32,264 bases of DNA. It comes from DATMYQ01 sp035560935. Its GTDB lineage: Bacteria > Bacillota > Negativicutes > Sporomusales > Sporomusaceae. Numbering within the stretch: position 1 is the first letter of the stretch; each line of letters starts with the position of its first letter. Of this stretch, positions 15,692-22,710 are shown piece after piece. The DNA is taken from contig DATMYQ010000249.1 in the NCBI GenBank assembly GCA_035560935.1, forward strand, positions 1-32,264, written 5' to 3'. The translations under genes were made by a program, and so were the position numbers. A model generated the notes under the pieces. That model saw nothing but the letters and a program-made list of their open reading frames with translations, searched no databases and was not told the DNA's origin.

Positions 15692-15931
15692 TTAATGACA
15701 AACCGCTGCATCCATGCTCAGCGCCACATGCGGCACCGCTTCTTCGCAGTGTTTGACCCAGTGGCTGTACTTGCCGTTGACCGTACATTCATAACAAATG
15801 CATTTATAGGAATCTAGACCAGCCAGCAGCGTGAGTCCATCCATTTCCTGCTGCACAAAGTTCGTCAGTGTTTCCTCCAAATCATCAGGCACAAACTGGG
15901 GTTTGCCACAAATATGGCAAGGGATAATCAT
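15692..15931 (-). CDS. 79-residue cysteine-rich putative zinc-ribbon protein
   Basis: The protein opens IIPCHICGKPQFVP, with Cys5 and Cys8 as one metal knuckle, and has a second cluster CICYEC (Cys44, Cys46, Cys49), a plausible four-ligand zinc site. Further Cys are at 62 and 78. The middle is acidic and probably helical. ATG 15931 follows a purine-rich site (GAGGATG) about eight to eleven bases upstream; the longer frame to 16024 lacks one. A weak hairpin and T-run near 15635-15665 may end the message. I do not recognise a family or function. Confidence 0.6.
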   Translation of the reverse strand: MIIPCHICGKPQFVPDDLEETLTNFVQQEMDGLTLLAGLDSYKCICYECTVNGKYSHWVKHCEEAVPHVALSMDAAVCH

Positions 15932-16061
15932 TGGGTTTTCATCCTCTCTTTCCCAGGGCAACCAAACGCGAGAACATTTGACGGCAGTAACCCCTGTTCC
16001 GCCAAAATGTCCGAGGTCATCCATGAATTCCTTACATACATTACCCTATTCCCGGCAAACA

Positions 16062-16087
16062 GTAAATCCCCCAACGGGGGGATTTAC
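16062..16087. repeat. Perfect inverted repeat between the Xre and zinc-ribbon genes
   Basis: GTAAATCCCCC (16062-16072) pairs with GGGGGATTTAC (16077-16087) across a four-base loop. It lacks a T-run on either strand. It lies just after the Xre gene and just upstream of the zinc-ribbon gene, so it could be an operator or a weak transcript end. Confidence 0.6.
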
Positions 16088-16092
16088 AAATT

Positions 16093-16389
16093 TTATTCAA
16101 AAAAAACCGGTGGTGTCCGCCCGGAAATAGTCTCTTTCTTATCCGCATGCAAATAACCGCTCCGCAATTCGCGCTTCGGCCATAGCAAATCGCGCCCCAA
16201 AACATCCTTGTCAATTTCCAGCAGTGATGCGATGCGTTCCAGATCATCCGGCTTCACATAATTTTGTCGGTTCTCCAGCTCATGCAGATAAGACACACCG
16301 ATTCCCGACAGTGCCGATAATTTACGCAACGATATCTTTTTCTCTTTACGCACCCGCTTCAGTGTGGTTTGCTGAACAAAAATATTCAC
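16093..16389 (-). CDS. Small Xre-family transcriptional regulator
   Basis: A 98-residue DNA-binding protein. Residues 9-60 form a Cro/C1-type helix-turn-helix: LKRVRKEKKISLRKLSALSGIGVSYLHELEN, followed by a pairing helix DDLERIASLLEI. The C-terminal 35 residues are basic and polar with no recognisable sensor domain. The start is GTG at 16389, with only a weak GGGATG site upstream. The perfect inverted repeat at 16062-16087, just downstream, could be one of its operators (inference). Confidence 0.8.
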   Translation of the reverse strand: MNIFVQQTTLKRVRKEKKISLRKLSALSGIGVSYLHELENRQNYVKPDDLERIASLLEIDKDVLGRDLLWPKRELRSGYLHADKKETISGRTPPVFFE

Positions 16390-16527
16390 GCCATCACATC
16401 CCTATCGCATCTGACAAACAGACAACGGGTGCACTCCGCCGCCATTCCCGTTGCCTAGTACCACCTTATCCTGTTCCCGGGTTAAAGTAAATAACTCAAA
16501 CGGGTAATCTTTCCGGGTCAAGAAAAG

Positions 16528-16558
16528 ATAAAAAAACAGGCCTCCTTCCGGAAACCTG
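16528..16558 (-). terminator. Intrinsic terminator of the FmdB-type gene
   Basis: On the minus strand CAGG...TTCC pairs with GGAG...CCTG (16537-16558) and is followed by a seven-base T-run (16536-16530). It lies 14 bases after the FmdB-type stop codon. Confidence 0.7.
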
Positions 16559-16571
16559 CTTCTCTGTTGTC

Positions 16572-16802
16572 CTACTGCTGGCAACCGCCACAGCAACCGC
16601 CGCATCCCGCAGGCGCGCCACTGCCGGTACCACAGGGCGGTCCTCCCTCCGTCTGGCGAGGAGGTGCCATCACCGACAGGCACTTTTCCAGCCGGACTCC
16701 TCCGCATTGGCTGCAGGGGTGTCCCGCTTCCGAACTGCCTACCGGCTGCAACACTTCGATCAACTGGCCGCAATCATAACAGCGATATTCATAAATCGGC
16801 AT
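16572..16802 (-). CDS. FmdB-type zinc-ribbon protein
   Basis: A 76-residue protein with the typical FmdB start MPIYEYRCYDCG (Cys8, Cys11) and a second knuckle PCSQCGG (Cys30, Cys33), which together form a zinc ribbon. The tail is unusual: Gly/Cys-rich, ending with CGGCCGGC-type spacing (Cys67, 70, 71, 74), which may bind additional metal. Family members are often annotated as regulatory proteins of formamidase or amidase genes, but the role is poorly established. GGAGG lies ten bases before the ATG. It is single-gene, with a terminator just downstream. Confidence 0.85.
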   Translation of the reverse strand: MPIYEYRCYDCGQLIEVLQPVGSSEAGHPCSQCGGVRLEKCLSVMAPPRQTEGGPPCGTGSGAPAGCGGCCGGCQQ

Positions 16803-16940
16803 GGTTCTTCATCCTCCGTTATCCGCTTCTCAGGGAAGCGCCGTTTCACTTCCGAAGGCCCCGGCGCGGCGGCTCCCTGTCCATCATTATAACGTAAAAT
16901 GTTGAAACATTCATCGTGTAACCGTGGTTCTCCGAAATTT

Positions 16941-17393
16941 TTAAGCTTTAATATCCACTGCCGATGCCACCGTTCCCACGGCGGCTTTGGCCACGGCCGC
17001 ACCGCTCTTGGCGGTATTCCCGGCAGGAGGCGTCCCGCCGCCGCCAGGAGCCGCACCGCTTGCCTGCGCGCCACTGCCGGTGCTGGTCGTACTGGAGCTG
17101 CTGCTGTCCGTGCTTTCCTGTTCCAATTCCAGTAACTGCGACTGTATTCCCTGCAATTGTGCCTTCAAAGACCGTTTTTGATTTTCCTTTTCTTCCGCGC
17201 TGAGCGCTTGATTCTGGTCGATCTTACTGATCTGATTCTGCAAATCCTGCTGTTTTTTCTCCAGCGCTTTGGTCTGCGCATCGCTGCTGCTACTGCTACT
17301 CGTGGTACTACTGCTGGTCTGACTGGATTGCAAAAGACTCTGGGTTTGGCCCAGGTTCAGACCACTGGTCGAACTAATTCCTGATATTGCCAT
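16941..17393 (-). CDS. FlxA-like protein with a coiled-coil centre
   Basis: The 150-residue protein starts MAISGISSTSGLNLGQTQ, then has a Ser/Thr-rich linker (about 22-38), a heptad-patterned segment (about 40-90, KALEKKQQDLQNQISKIDQNQALSAEEKE and onwards) and a low-complexity Ser/Gly/Pro/Ala tail. The Ser-rich start and DLQNQI...SxEEK coiled coil match what I know as FlxA-like proteins, which are of unclear function and sometimes lie with flagellar genes. There is no signal peptide and no flagellar gene nearby. ATG 17393 is eight bases from AGGAG; the longer frame to 17432 is not supported. Confidence 0.7.
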   Translation of the reverse strand: MAISGISSTSGLNLGQTQSLLQSSQTSSSTTSSSSSSDAQTKALEKKQQDLQNQISKIDQNQALSAEEKENQKRSLKAQLQGIQSQLLELEQESTDSSSSSTTSTGSGAQASGAAPGGGGTPPAGNTAKSGAAVAKAAVGTVASAVDIKA

Positions 17394-17795
17394 TAAAACA
17401 ACTCCTCTCTGCGTTTTCACGCATACCATCATTTTCCCATATTTCGATTTATTTTATTGGAATTTCGTTGGTTTTTTAGTCCTTACTGTCGCTATATCCA
17501 GTAAATCTCCTGGTTTTCATTGGATTATCTTTGGAAAAATTTAATGCAATTCAAAGGATGATCCTTTACAATAAAGAAGAAAAGTCCATGGCTGGCCAAA
17601 ACCTCACACGGATGTGCGGTAAAGGATGTTCCTTGATGAAATTACTACCGGATAAACATGAACAAAGACGAGGCAGGGTATTTTCTCCCCGCTTGCCAAG
17701 GCAGGCTGCGGCCGGCGAATCCACCGCAGATTCGCACCGTTGCCACAGTAGCAGCCGGAGAAATGCCCCGCGCCATGCCGTCTGGGGAGTAAATT
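17394..17795 (+). promoter_or_regulatory. Intergenic region with candidate promoter, paired palindromes and structured leader RNA
   Basis: No gene is supported. A possible promoter has TACAAT (17567-17572) with ATGCAA 17 bases upstream. A perfect palindrome AAAGGAT-G-ATCCTTT (17553-17567) fills the spacer, and a near copy lies at 17622-17635. Then comes a stable RNA fold. 17682-17688 pairs with 17757-17763 and encloses a long stem: 17704-17709 with 17751-17756, 17710-17712 with 17742-17744, 17713-17715 with 17737-17739, and 17716-17721 with 17729-17734. CTCCCC (17685-17690) can instead pair with the ribosome site GGGGAG (17784-17789), so two exclusive folds exist, as in translational riboswitches. 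I could not match a known class. Confidence 0.5.
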
Positions 17796-19136
17796 ATGAG
17801 CTTCAAAAGGACAAAGATGTTTCAAAAACTGCGACTTAGGCTTACCGTCATCAATGTCGCCATCATTCTGGGTTTGTTTTTCATATTAAGCGGTGGTGTC
17901 TATTATCTGGCTCAGATTGATATGACCCGGCACAGCAACAATCTTGCCCAACGTCTTATCCGTGATATTCAAACCGGCCGCCTTAAGGATTTGCCGGGCC
18001 GAAACGACTTCCAGCCCCGTGGCGATGCCCCGCCGAAGTTTATCCCGGGACCGCCGCTTCCAGCTGGCGATCCCAACGGCGGTCCCGGTGGCGGTCCTCC
18101 GGGACCACCGGAAATGTCGTTCTTTTTTGTGAAAACGGATACGTCCGGTGCTATCACCTATCAATCTTCCGGCCAGTTACTGGATACCGGCTCCCTGGCC
18201 AGATTAGTTGCGCAAGCCCTGCAGGCAGAACCGGAGCAAGGTCCCCTGACGCTGGCGGGTACCCATTATACGTATTTCAGAGCCCCGCTGGAAGATCCGG
18301 CCGGAACTCTGTTGCTGTTTCGCGACCTCACTCAGGAAATCAATATGCGTCAAGTTCTGCTGACTTCGCTGATCGTCGTCAGTCTGGTTTGCGCGCTCCT
18401 TTCCTTTGGCGCCAGTTTTTTCCTGGCCAACCGGGCCATGGTACCGATACAGCAAGCCTGGCAACAGCAGCGGAATTTCCTGTCCGATGCCTCGCACGAA
18501 CTGCGGACACCGCTGGCTGTCATTCAGACCAATCTCGCGGTACTGCGGCAAAACCCGGAGGAAACAGTGGGCAGTCAAAGCAAATGGCTGGATAATATTC
18601 ACGAAGAAACCGCCTGCATGGCCGGTTTGGTCGATTCCTTGCTGTTTTTGGCCCGGGCAGATTCCTCCCAGCAGCCGCTGAATAAAGTATTCCTTTCCTT
18701 CAACACGCTGTTACAGCGGACCGTGTCCCCGTTCGAAGCGGTCGCCGCCGCCAAAGGCGTATCCCTGACGCTGGCTGAGATTGCTCCGCTGGAGGGCCGC
18801 GGCGACGAAACCCAGCTTAAACAGGTTTTTAGCATTCTGATCGACAATGCTATCCGCCACACCCCAGCCGGCGGCAGCATTCGGCTGTCCGCCATGAAAA
18901 CCGCCGATGCCGTCCGGGTCACGGTGACCGATTCCGGCGAAGGCATCCCGACCGAACACCTGCAAAAAATCTTTGATCGCTTCTATCAGGTGGATACTTC
19001 CCGCAACAAAGGCGGTGCCGGCTTGGGCCTGGCCATCGCCCGCTGGATCGTCGAGAACCACGACGGCAGCATTGCCGTGACCAGCATTCCCGGCAGAAAA
19101 ACCTCGTTTATCGTCGAATTTCCCTTGGTACGATAA
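17796..19136 (+). CDS. Membrane sensor histidine kinase 1 with Pro/Gly-rich periplasmic insert
   Basis: The 446-residue kinase has a first membrane helix (about 18-40), an extracytoplasmic region (about 41-185) holding a Pro/Gly-rich run (about 77-106, with PPGPPE) followed by a small beta-rich segment, and a second helix (about 186-210). The kinase core follows: FLSDASHELRTPL with phospho-acceptor His234, an N box ILIDNAIRHTP, a G1 box DSGEGIP, FDRFYQVD and GAGLGLAIA. The start is six bases from GGGGAG (17784-17789). It leads the kinase-regulator-kinase operon, with 22 bases to the regulator. No clear HAMP domain lies between the second helix and the kinase. The signal is unknown. Leader RNA folding may control its translation. 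Confidence 0.92.
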   Translation: MSFKRTKMFQKLRLRLTVINVAIILGLFFILSGGVYYLAQIDMTRHSNNLAQRLIRDIQTGRLKDLPGRNDFQPRGDAPPKFIPGPPLPAGDPNGGPGGGPPGPPEMSFFFVKTDTSGAITYQSSGQLLDTGSLARLVAQALQAEPEQGPLTLAGTHYTYFRAPLEDPAGTLLLFRDLTQEINMRQVLLTSLIVVSLVCALLSFGASFFLANRAMVPIQQAWQQQRNFLSDASHELRTPLAVIQTNLAVLRQNPEETVGSQSKWLDNIHEETACMAGLVDSLLFLARADSSQQPLNKVFLSFNTLLQRTVSPFEAVAAAKGVSLTLAEIAPLEGRGDETQLKQVFSILIDNAIRHTPAGGSIRLSAMKTADAVRVTVTDSGEGIPTEHLQKIFDRFYQVDTSRNKGGAGLGLAIARWIVENHDGSIAVTSIPGRKTSFIVEFPLVR

Positions 19137-19158
19137 CGAACAAAGGAGATAGCACCCA

Positions 19159-19824
19159 TTGAATAAAACAGTATTAATCGCCGATGATGAAGAACGTCTG
19201 CGCAAACTGGTGACTGACTTTCTCCTTCGGGAGGGATACCGGATCAAAGAAGCGGCGAATGGCCGTCAGGCTCTGGAAATCTTAGACGCGGAAGTCATTG
19301 ATCTGGTCATCCTCGATGTGATGATGCCGGAGCACGACGGTTGGACCGTATGCCGGGAAATCCGCAAAAAATCTAATGTTCCCGTCATCATGCTCACCGC
19401 CCGGGGCGAGGAAGTGGACCAGCTCTTCGCCTTCGAAATCGGCGCCGATGAATATATCACCAAGCCCTTCAGCCCTAAGATTCTGACCGCCCGGGTCAAT
19501 TCCATTTTTCGCCGGTTGGAACGGGAAAAGACGGCTACTTACGGTGACCTCGCCGTAGACGCCACGGCCCGCCAGGTAACCATAAACGGTCAGTACCTGG
19601 ACCTGAGTCCCAAAGAATACGAGCTACTATTGTACCTGTCGGAAAACCGGGGCCAGGCTCTCAGCCGCCAACAAATTCTCAATCATGTCTGGGATTATGA
19701 CTATTGCGGTGATCTGCGGACGGTAGACACTCACATCAACCGTCTCCGGATCAAGCTGGGTGAAAAAAATACCCTTATCCAGACCATTCGTGGTTTTGGG
19801 TATCGATTTGAGGCAGAGAAATGA
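19159..19824 (+). CDS. OmpR/PhoB-family response regulator
   Basis: A 221-residue regulator. The receiver domain (1-120) has the acidic pair DDE (9-11), phospho-acceptor Asp53 in VILDVMMPEHDGW, and Lys in DEYITKPF. The C-terminal winged helix (about 125-221) carries LDLSPKEYELLLYLSENRGQALSRQQIL and RTVDTHINRLRIKLGE, typical of OmpR/PhoB DNA binding to direct repeats with 11-bp period. The start is TTG at 19159, ten bases from AAGGAG. It overlaps sensor kinase 2 by ATGA. Its likely target is the triple repeat at 21347-21375 (inference). Confidence 0.95.
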   Translation: MNKTVLIADDEERLRKLVTDFLLREGYRIKEAANGRQALEILDAEVIDLVILDVMMPEHDGWTVCREIRKKSNVPVIMLTARGEEVDQLFAFEIGADEYITKPFSPKILTARVNSIFRRLEREKTATYGDLAVDATARQVTINGQYLDLSPKEYELLLYLSENRGQALSRQQILNHVWDYDYCGDLRTVDTHINRLRIKLGEKNTLIQTIRGFGYRFEAEK

Positions 19825-21344
19825 AACGATCCATCCGGACCAAACTTTTTTTGAGCCTGGTTGCTCTGGTCCTTTTTTTTGTATTGATGTCGATCGGTCT
19901 GACCCTAGTGGGCCTGGAAGACTACTATATATGGCAAAAGAAAGCAATACTGGTGGCCAATAGCAAAGCGATTGACGACCTATATGCCGGAAACCCGGAG
20001 GAGATTTCCCTGGAACTGGAACGCCGGGGCAATACTCTGGGCGCCGGCATTCTCATTCTGTCGGGAGATGGCAACATGAAATACAGCTCTTTCGGCCGCA
20101 TCATCAATCAGAAACTGCAGCAACCCTTTGCGCCACCGCCCAAAAAGTCCGCACCGGACAATGCGCCACCACCCGGCCCGCCCGGGTCACCCGGTTCACC
20201 CGCCCACATTTCCAAGGGCCGGGAAACTATTGACGACCGCACCGTACTGGAACTTCAGCAAGATCAGCACCTGCGGATTGATTTTTTGCTGGCGGAGCGG
20301 CGGTTAAACAATGGTGATACCCTGATTCTGCGGCAACCGCTAGCGCCGGTTAAGGAAAGCGTCGCCGCCACGGCACAGTTTACCGTCTTCACCGGTTTAT
20401 TGGCCCTGTTGCTCGGCAGCCTTTGGGCTTTCGTCTTCGCCGGCCGGATCACGCTGCCGATACGGGAATTGAACCGGATCGCCCAGAGCATGGCTCAGCT
20501 GAACTTTTCCCAAAAATGCACCATTAACAACCGCGATGAAATTGGCGAACTGGGCCAGAGCATCAACCGCTTGTCACTGCAACTGGATACGGCAATTTCT
20601 GAACTCAATCAAAAAAATCGCCAGCTGATGGCCGACGTTGAAAGAGAGCGGCAGTTGGACAAAATGCGCAAAACCTTTGTATCCAGCGTCTCCCACGAAC
20701 TCAAAACCCCGCTGGCGTTGATTTTGGGCTACGCGGAGGGCTTGCGGGAAAACGTCGCCGCCGATGAGGAATCCAGAAATTTCTATTGTGGCGTCATTAT
20801 TGATGAAGCGTCAAAAATGGATCATTTGGTCAAAGACCTGTTGAATCTCTCCCAAATCGAATCCGGCCTGTTTCAATTAAACCGCTCCGATTTTGACCTG
20901 GCCGCCACCCTCCAGGCCATGGTGCTCAAATATCAGAACATGCTCAAAGACAAAGGCGTCACCGTCGAACTCCAGGTTGCCGAAAACACTTTGGTCAACG
21001 GCGATGTCCTGCGGATCAGCCAGGTGCTGTCCAACCTTTTTGACAACGCCATCACCCACGCTGAAACGGATAAAACCGTGAAAATATCCGTCGTTTTAAA
21101 TGAAGAAAACACCCGGGTCCAATTCTATAATTCCGGCAAACCGATACCGGAAGAAAGCCTGGAAAAAATCTGGACCAGCTTTTATAAGGTCGATGCGGCC
21201 CGCACCCGCAAAAGCGGCGGCTATGGCCTGGGGCTTTCCATTGTCCGCGGCATTCAGGATCTTCACGGCCAGTCCTACGGCGTCGAAAACGCTCCTGCAG
21301 GTGTAACGTTCTGGTTCGACCTAAAAACCACAAAAATACTATAA
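19821..21344 (+). CDS. Membrane sensor histidine kinase 2 with HAMP domain and Pro/Gly-rich periplasmic insert
   Basis: A 507-residue kinase that starts inside the regulator stop (ATGA), so the two are translationally coupled. It has membrane helices at about 8-32 and 185-207. The extracytoplasmic part contains a beta-rich segment and a Pro-rich run (about 102-128, APPPKKSAPDNAPPPGPPG) that parallels the insert in kinase 1. A HAMP linker (about 207-260, with LPIRELNRIAQSM) precedes the kinase core: SVSHELKTPLALILGYAEGL with His292, NLFDNAITHA, and GGYGLGLSIVRGI. It is unusual for one regulator to be flanked by two such kinases in one operon; they may sense different states of the same envelope component. 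Confidence 0.93.
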   Translation: MKRSIRTKLFLSLVALVLFFVLMSIGLTLVGLEDYYIWQKKAILVANSKAIDDLYAGNPEEISLELERRGNTLGAGILILSGDGNMKYSSFGRIINQKLQQPFAPPPKKSAPDNAPPPGPPGSPGSPAHISKGRETIDDRTVLELQQDQHLRIDFLLAERRLNNGDTLILRQPLAPVKESVAATAQFTVFTGLLALLLGSLWAFVFAGRITLPIRELNRIAQSMAQLNFSQKCTINNRDEIGELGQSINRLSLQLDTAISELNQKNRQLMADVERERQLDKMRKTFVSSVSHELKTPLALILGYAEGLRENVAADEESRNFYCGVIIDEASKMDHLVKDLLNLSQIESGLFQLNRSDFDLAATLQAMVLKYQNMLKDKGVTVELQVAENTLVNGDVLRISQVLSNLFDNAITHAETDKTVKISVVLNEENTRVQFYNSGKPIPEESLEKIWTSFYKVDAARTRKSGGYGLGLSIVRGIQDLHGQSYGVENAPAGVTFWFDLKTTKIL

Positions 21345-21437
21345 TTCAGTGAAACTCCTGTAACAAAACTGTGACATTCCCCCTTCATAATACAATCATA
21401 CCCACAAATCACAGCAACCAATGAAAGGGGAATGACC
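21345..21437 (+). promoter_or_regulatory. Promoter with triple 11-bp direct repeat, probable response-regulator operator
   Basis: Three heptamers are in exact 11-base register: CAGTGAA (21347-21353), CTGTAAC (21358-21364) and CTGTGAC (21369-21375). A minus-10-like TACAAT (21391-21396), or the overlapping CATAAT (21386-21391), follows, so the last repeat occupies the minus-35 zone. This is the layout of promoters activated by OmpR/PhoB-type regulators, and the neighbouring operon encodes one. Confidence 0.6.
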
Positions 21438-22232
21438 ATGAACAATCTATTATCCTGGAAAGCCGTCGGCTATCTTTTGCTGGCCGCTTGCTTTCTTGTC
21501 TCCGGCCTCAGCCTGGCAGCCGTTTCCGCAGCCCCGACGCCGGGCGCAAATCCCGGTGAATGCCGTGAAGGAACACCGCCGCCACCCGAGAAACAAGACC
21601 GAAAAGCACAGCTGTCCAAAGTGCTGGCGACACTAACCAAAGAAGGCCGGATCACTCCGGATCAGGCCAACCAACTGCAAGTCTTTTTCCGGGAAAAAGA
21701 GGCCCAGCATAAAGCAGAATTTGAAAAAATCCGCAGCCTGACCCCCGAGGAGCGCCAAGCTTATTTCCAGCAAAATCCGCCGCCCCGCCACGACATCATT
21801 GGAGATCTGAAAGCCGCCGCCAATCTGACGGGGGAACAAGCCAAACTGGTCGCCGAAGCCCTGCGGCCGCAAATGCCGCCGCCCCCACCGTTTAATGAGC
21901 AAAAAACCAATGACATCTTGGCCAGATTGGTGGGCGATAACACCATTACTGCCGATCAATCCGACAAACTTGTCCGTTTTCTGAAAGAAAAATCCGCCCA
22001 GCATCAGGCAATGTTCGAAAAAATCGGTAAAATGACGCCGGAAGAACGCCAAACCTTTTTCCAGCAAAATCCGCCGCCCCGCCATGATATGGTGGCCGAT
22101 TTACAAGCCGCTGCCGGGCTGACACCCGAACAGGCCAAAGCAGTGGCCGAGGCTTTCCGCCCGCCACATCATCAACATCCGCCCCTGGCGCAGCCGGGAT
22201 TCAACCCACCGCCCCAGGAGCTGCTGAATTAA
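21438..22232 (+). CDS. Exported Pro-rich protein with two 98-residue repeats
   Basis: The 264-residue product has a signal peptide (about 1-31, ending AAVSAA) and then two copies of one unit with a period of 98 residues. Each has a helix pair with GRITPDQANQL or NTITADQSDKL, a charged helix EFEKI or MFEKI, (L/M)TPEERQ, QQNPPPRHD, DL(K/Q)AAA.LT.EQAK.VAEA.RP and a Pro-rich end. The short LTxxQ-like helices and EQAK motifs recall Spy/CpxP and DUF2680-type envelope proteins, but the match is partial. ATG 21438 lies seven bases from AAAGGGG. Downstream of the repeat operator, it is the likely output of the two-component system, perhaps also a feedback ligand for the proline-rich sensors (inference). 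Confidence 0.8.
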   Translation: MNNLLSWKAVGYLLLAACFLVSGLSLAAVSAAPTPGANPGECREGTPPPPEKQDRKAQLSKVLATLTKEGRITPDQANQLQVFFREKEAQHKAEFEKIRSLTPEERQAYFQQNPPPRHDIIGDLKAAANLTGEQAKLVAEALRPQMPPPPPFNEQKTNDILARLVGDNTITADQSDKLVRFLKEKSAQHQAMFEKIGKMTPEERQTFFQQNPPPRHDMVADLQAAAGLTPEQAKAVAEAFRPPHHQHPPLAQPGFNPPPQELLN

Positions 22233-22329
22233 AATTGTATCAACCAAAACATCAACATACGGTTCCTGACAGCAAGCTTATCCACTGACAATCTGTCACT
22301 AAAACAAATAAAAAAAGGTGGTTACTATT

Positions 22330-22638
22330 ATGAATAAAACATTTAAGCAAGGCGTTCTCTACATGCTTCTTGCTACCATTCCCTTCTTTTTGCTCAATAC
22401 CGCACCGGCTGCGGCATCGCCGCTGACCAGTTTCCTGCAGGCAGCAGTAAAGTTAGACGCTCCGGACCGTGACGCCCCCCCTAACCACGACCAGCAGCGT
22501 GAAGACCGGGAACGCCAGGAACGGGAGCGGCAGGAACGCGAACGTCAAGAGCGGGAGCGCCAGGAACAGGCCAAGCATCATCACCAACAGCAAGAACAGC
22601 CGCCCCGCCCCGACGATAACGATCGCAACAACCATTAA
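22330..22638 (+). CDS. Small exported Arg/Glu/Gln-repeat protein
   Basis: The 102-residue product has a signal peptide (about 1-29, ending PAAA) and a short mature N-terminus. From about residue 55 there is a highly charged run built on repeated RERQE units, then a His/Gln and Pro/Asp-rich tail ending in DDNDRNNH. The repeat is probably one long charged helix. At the DNA level the units are near repeats of about 12 bases, so copy number may vary. ATG 22330 lies eight bases from AAGGTGG; the GTG at 22318 is inside that site. It follows the duplicated-repeat protein by 97 bases and probably shares its regulation. No known family was recognised. Confidence 0.7.
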   Translation: MNKTFKQGVLYMLLATIPFFLLNTAPAAASPLTSFLQAAVKLDAPDRDAPPNHDQQREDRERQERERQERERQERERQEQAKHHHQQQEQPPRPDDNDRNNH

Positions 22639-22659
22639 ACCTAAAAAAGTAACTAAAGA

Positions 22660-22702
22660 CTCCCCCGACGGCAAATTTCGTTCCTGCCGTCAGGGGGGTT
22701 TC
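22660..22702. terminator. Terminator hairpin between convergent genes
   Basis: CCCCCGACGGCA (22662-22673) pairs, with one mismatch, with TGCCGTCAGGGGG (22685-22697). T-rich bases follow on both strands, though the plus-strand run is short. It can serve the repeat-protein gene and the DJ-1 gene. Confidence 0.65.
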
Positions 22703-22710
22703 ATTCTGTC

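Noticed and set aside
17430..17500. Flagellar sigma-D promoter for the FlxA-like gene
   Set aside because: A TAAA and a CCAATAA-like box exist on the minus strand, but they are 13 bases apart instead of about 15 and the second box is imperfect.
17600..17790. Cobalamin riboswitch
   Set aside because: On both strands short pieces resemble parts of the class (GGTGCGAATC, ACTGTG, CCTGCC), but the conserved elements are not in the required order or spacing.
17531..17839. A 102-codon plus-strand frame ahead of the sensor kinase
   Set aside because: It has no ribosome site, crosses the structured leader and overlaps the kinase start out of frame. The RNA fold explains the sequence better.
22500..22575. 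CRISPR-like short repeats
   Set aside because: The repeats are in-frame codons for RERQE in an exported protein, with no spacers.
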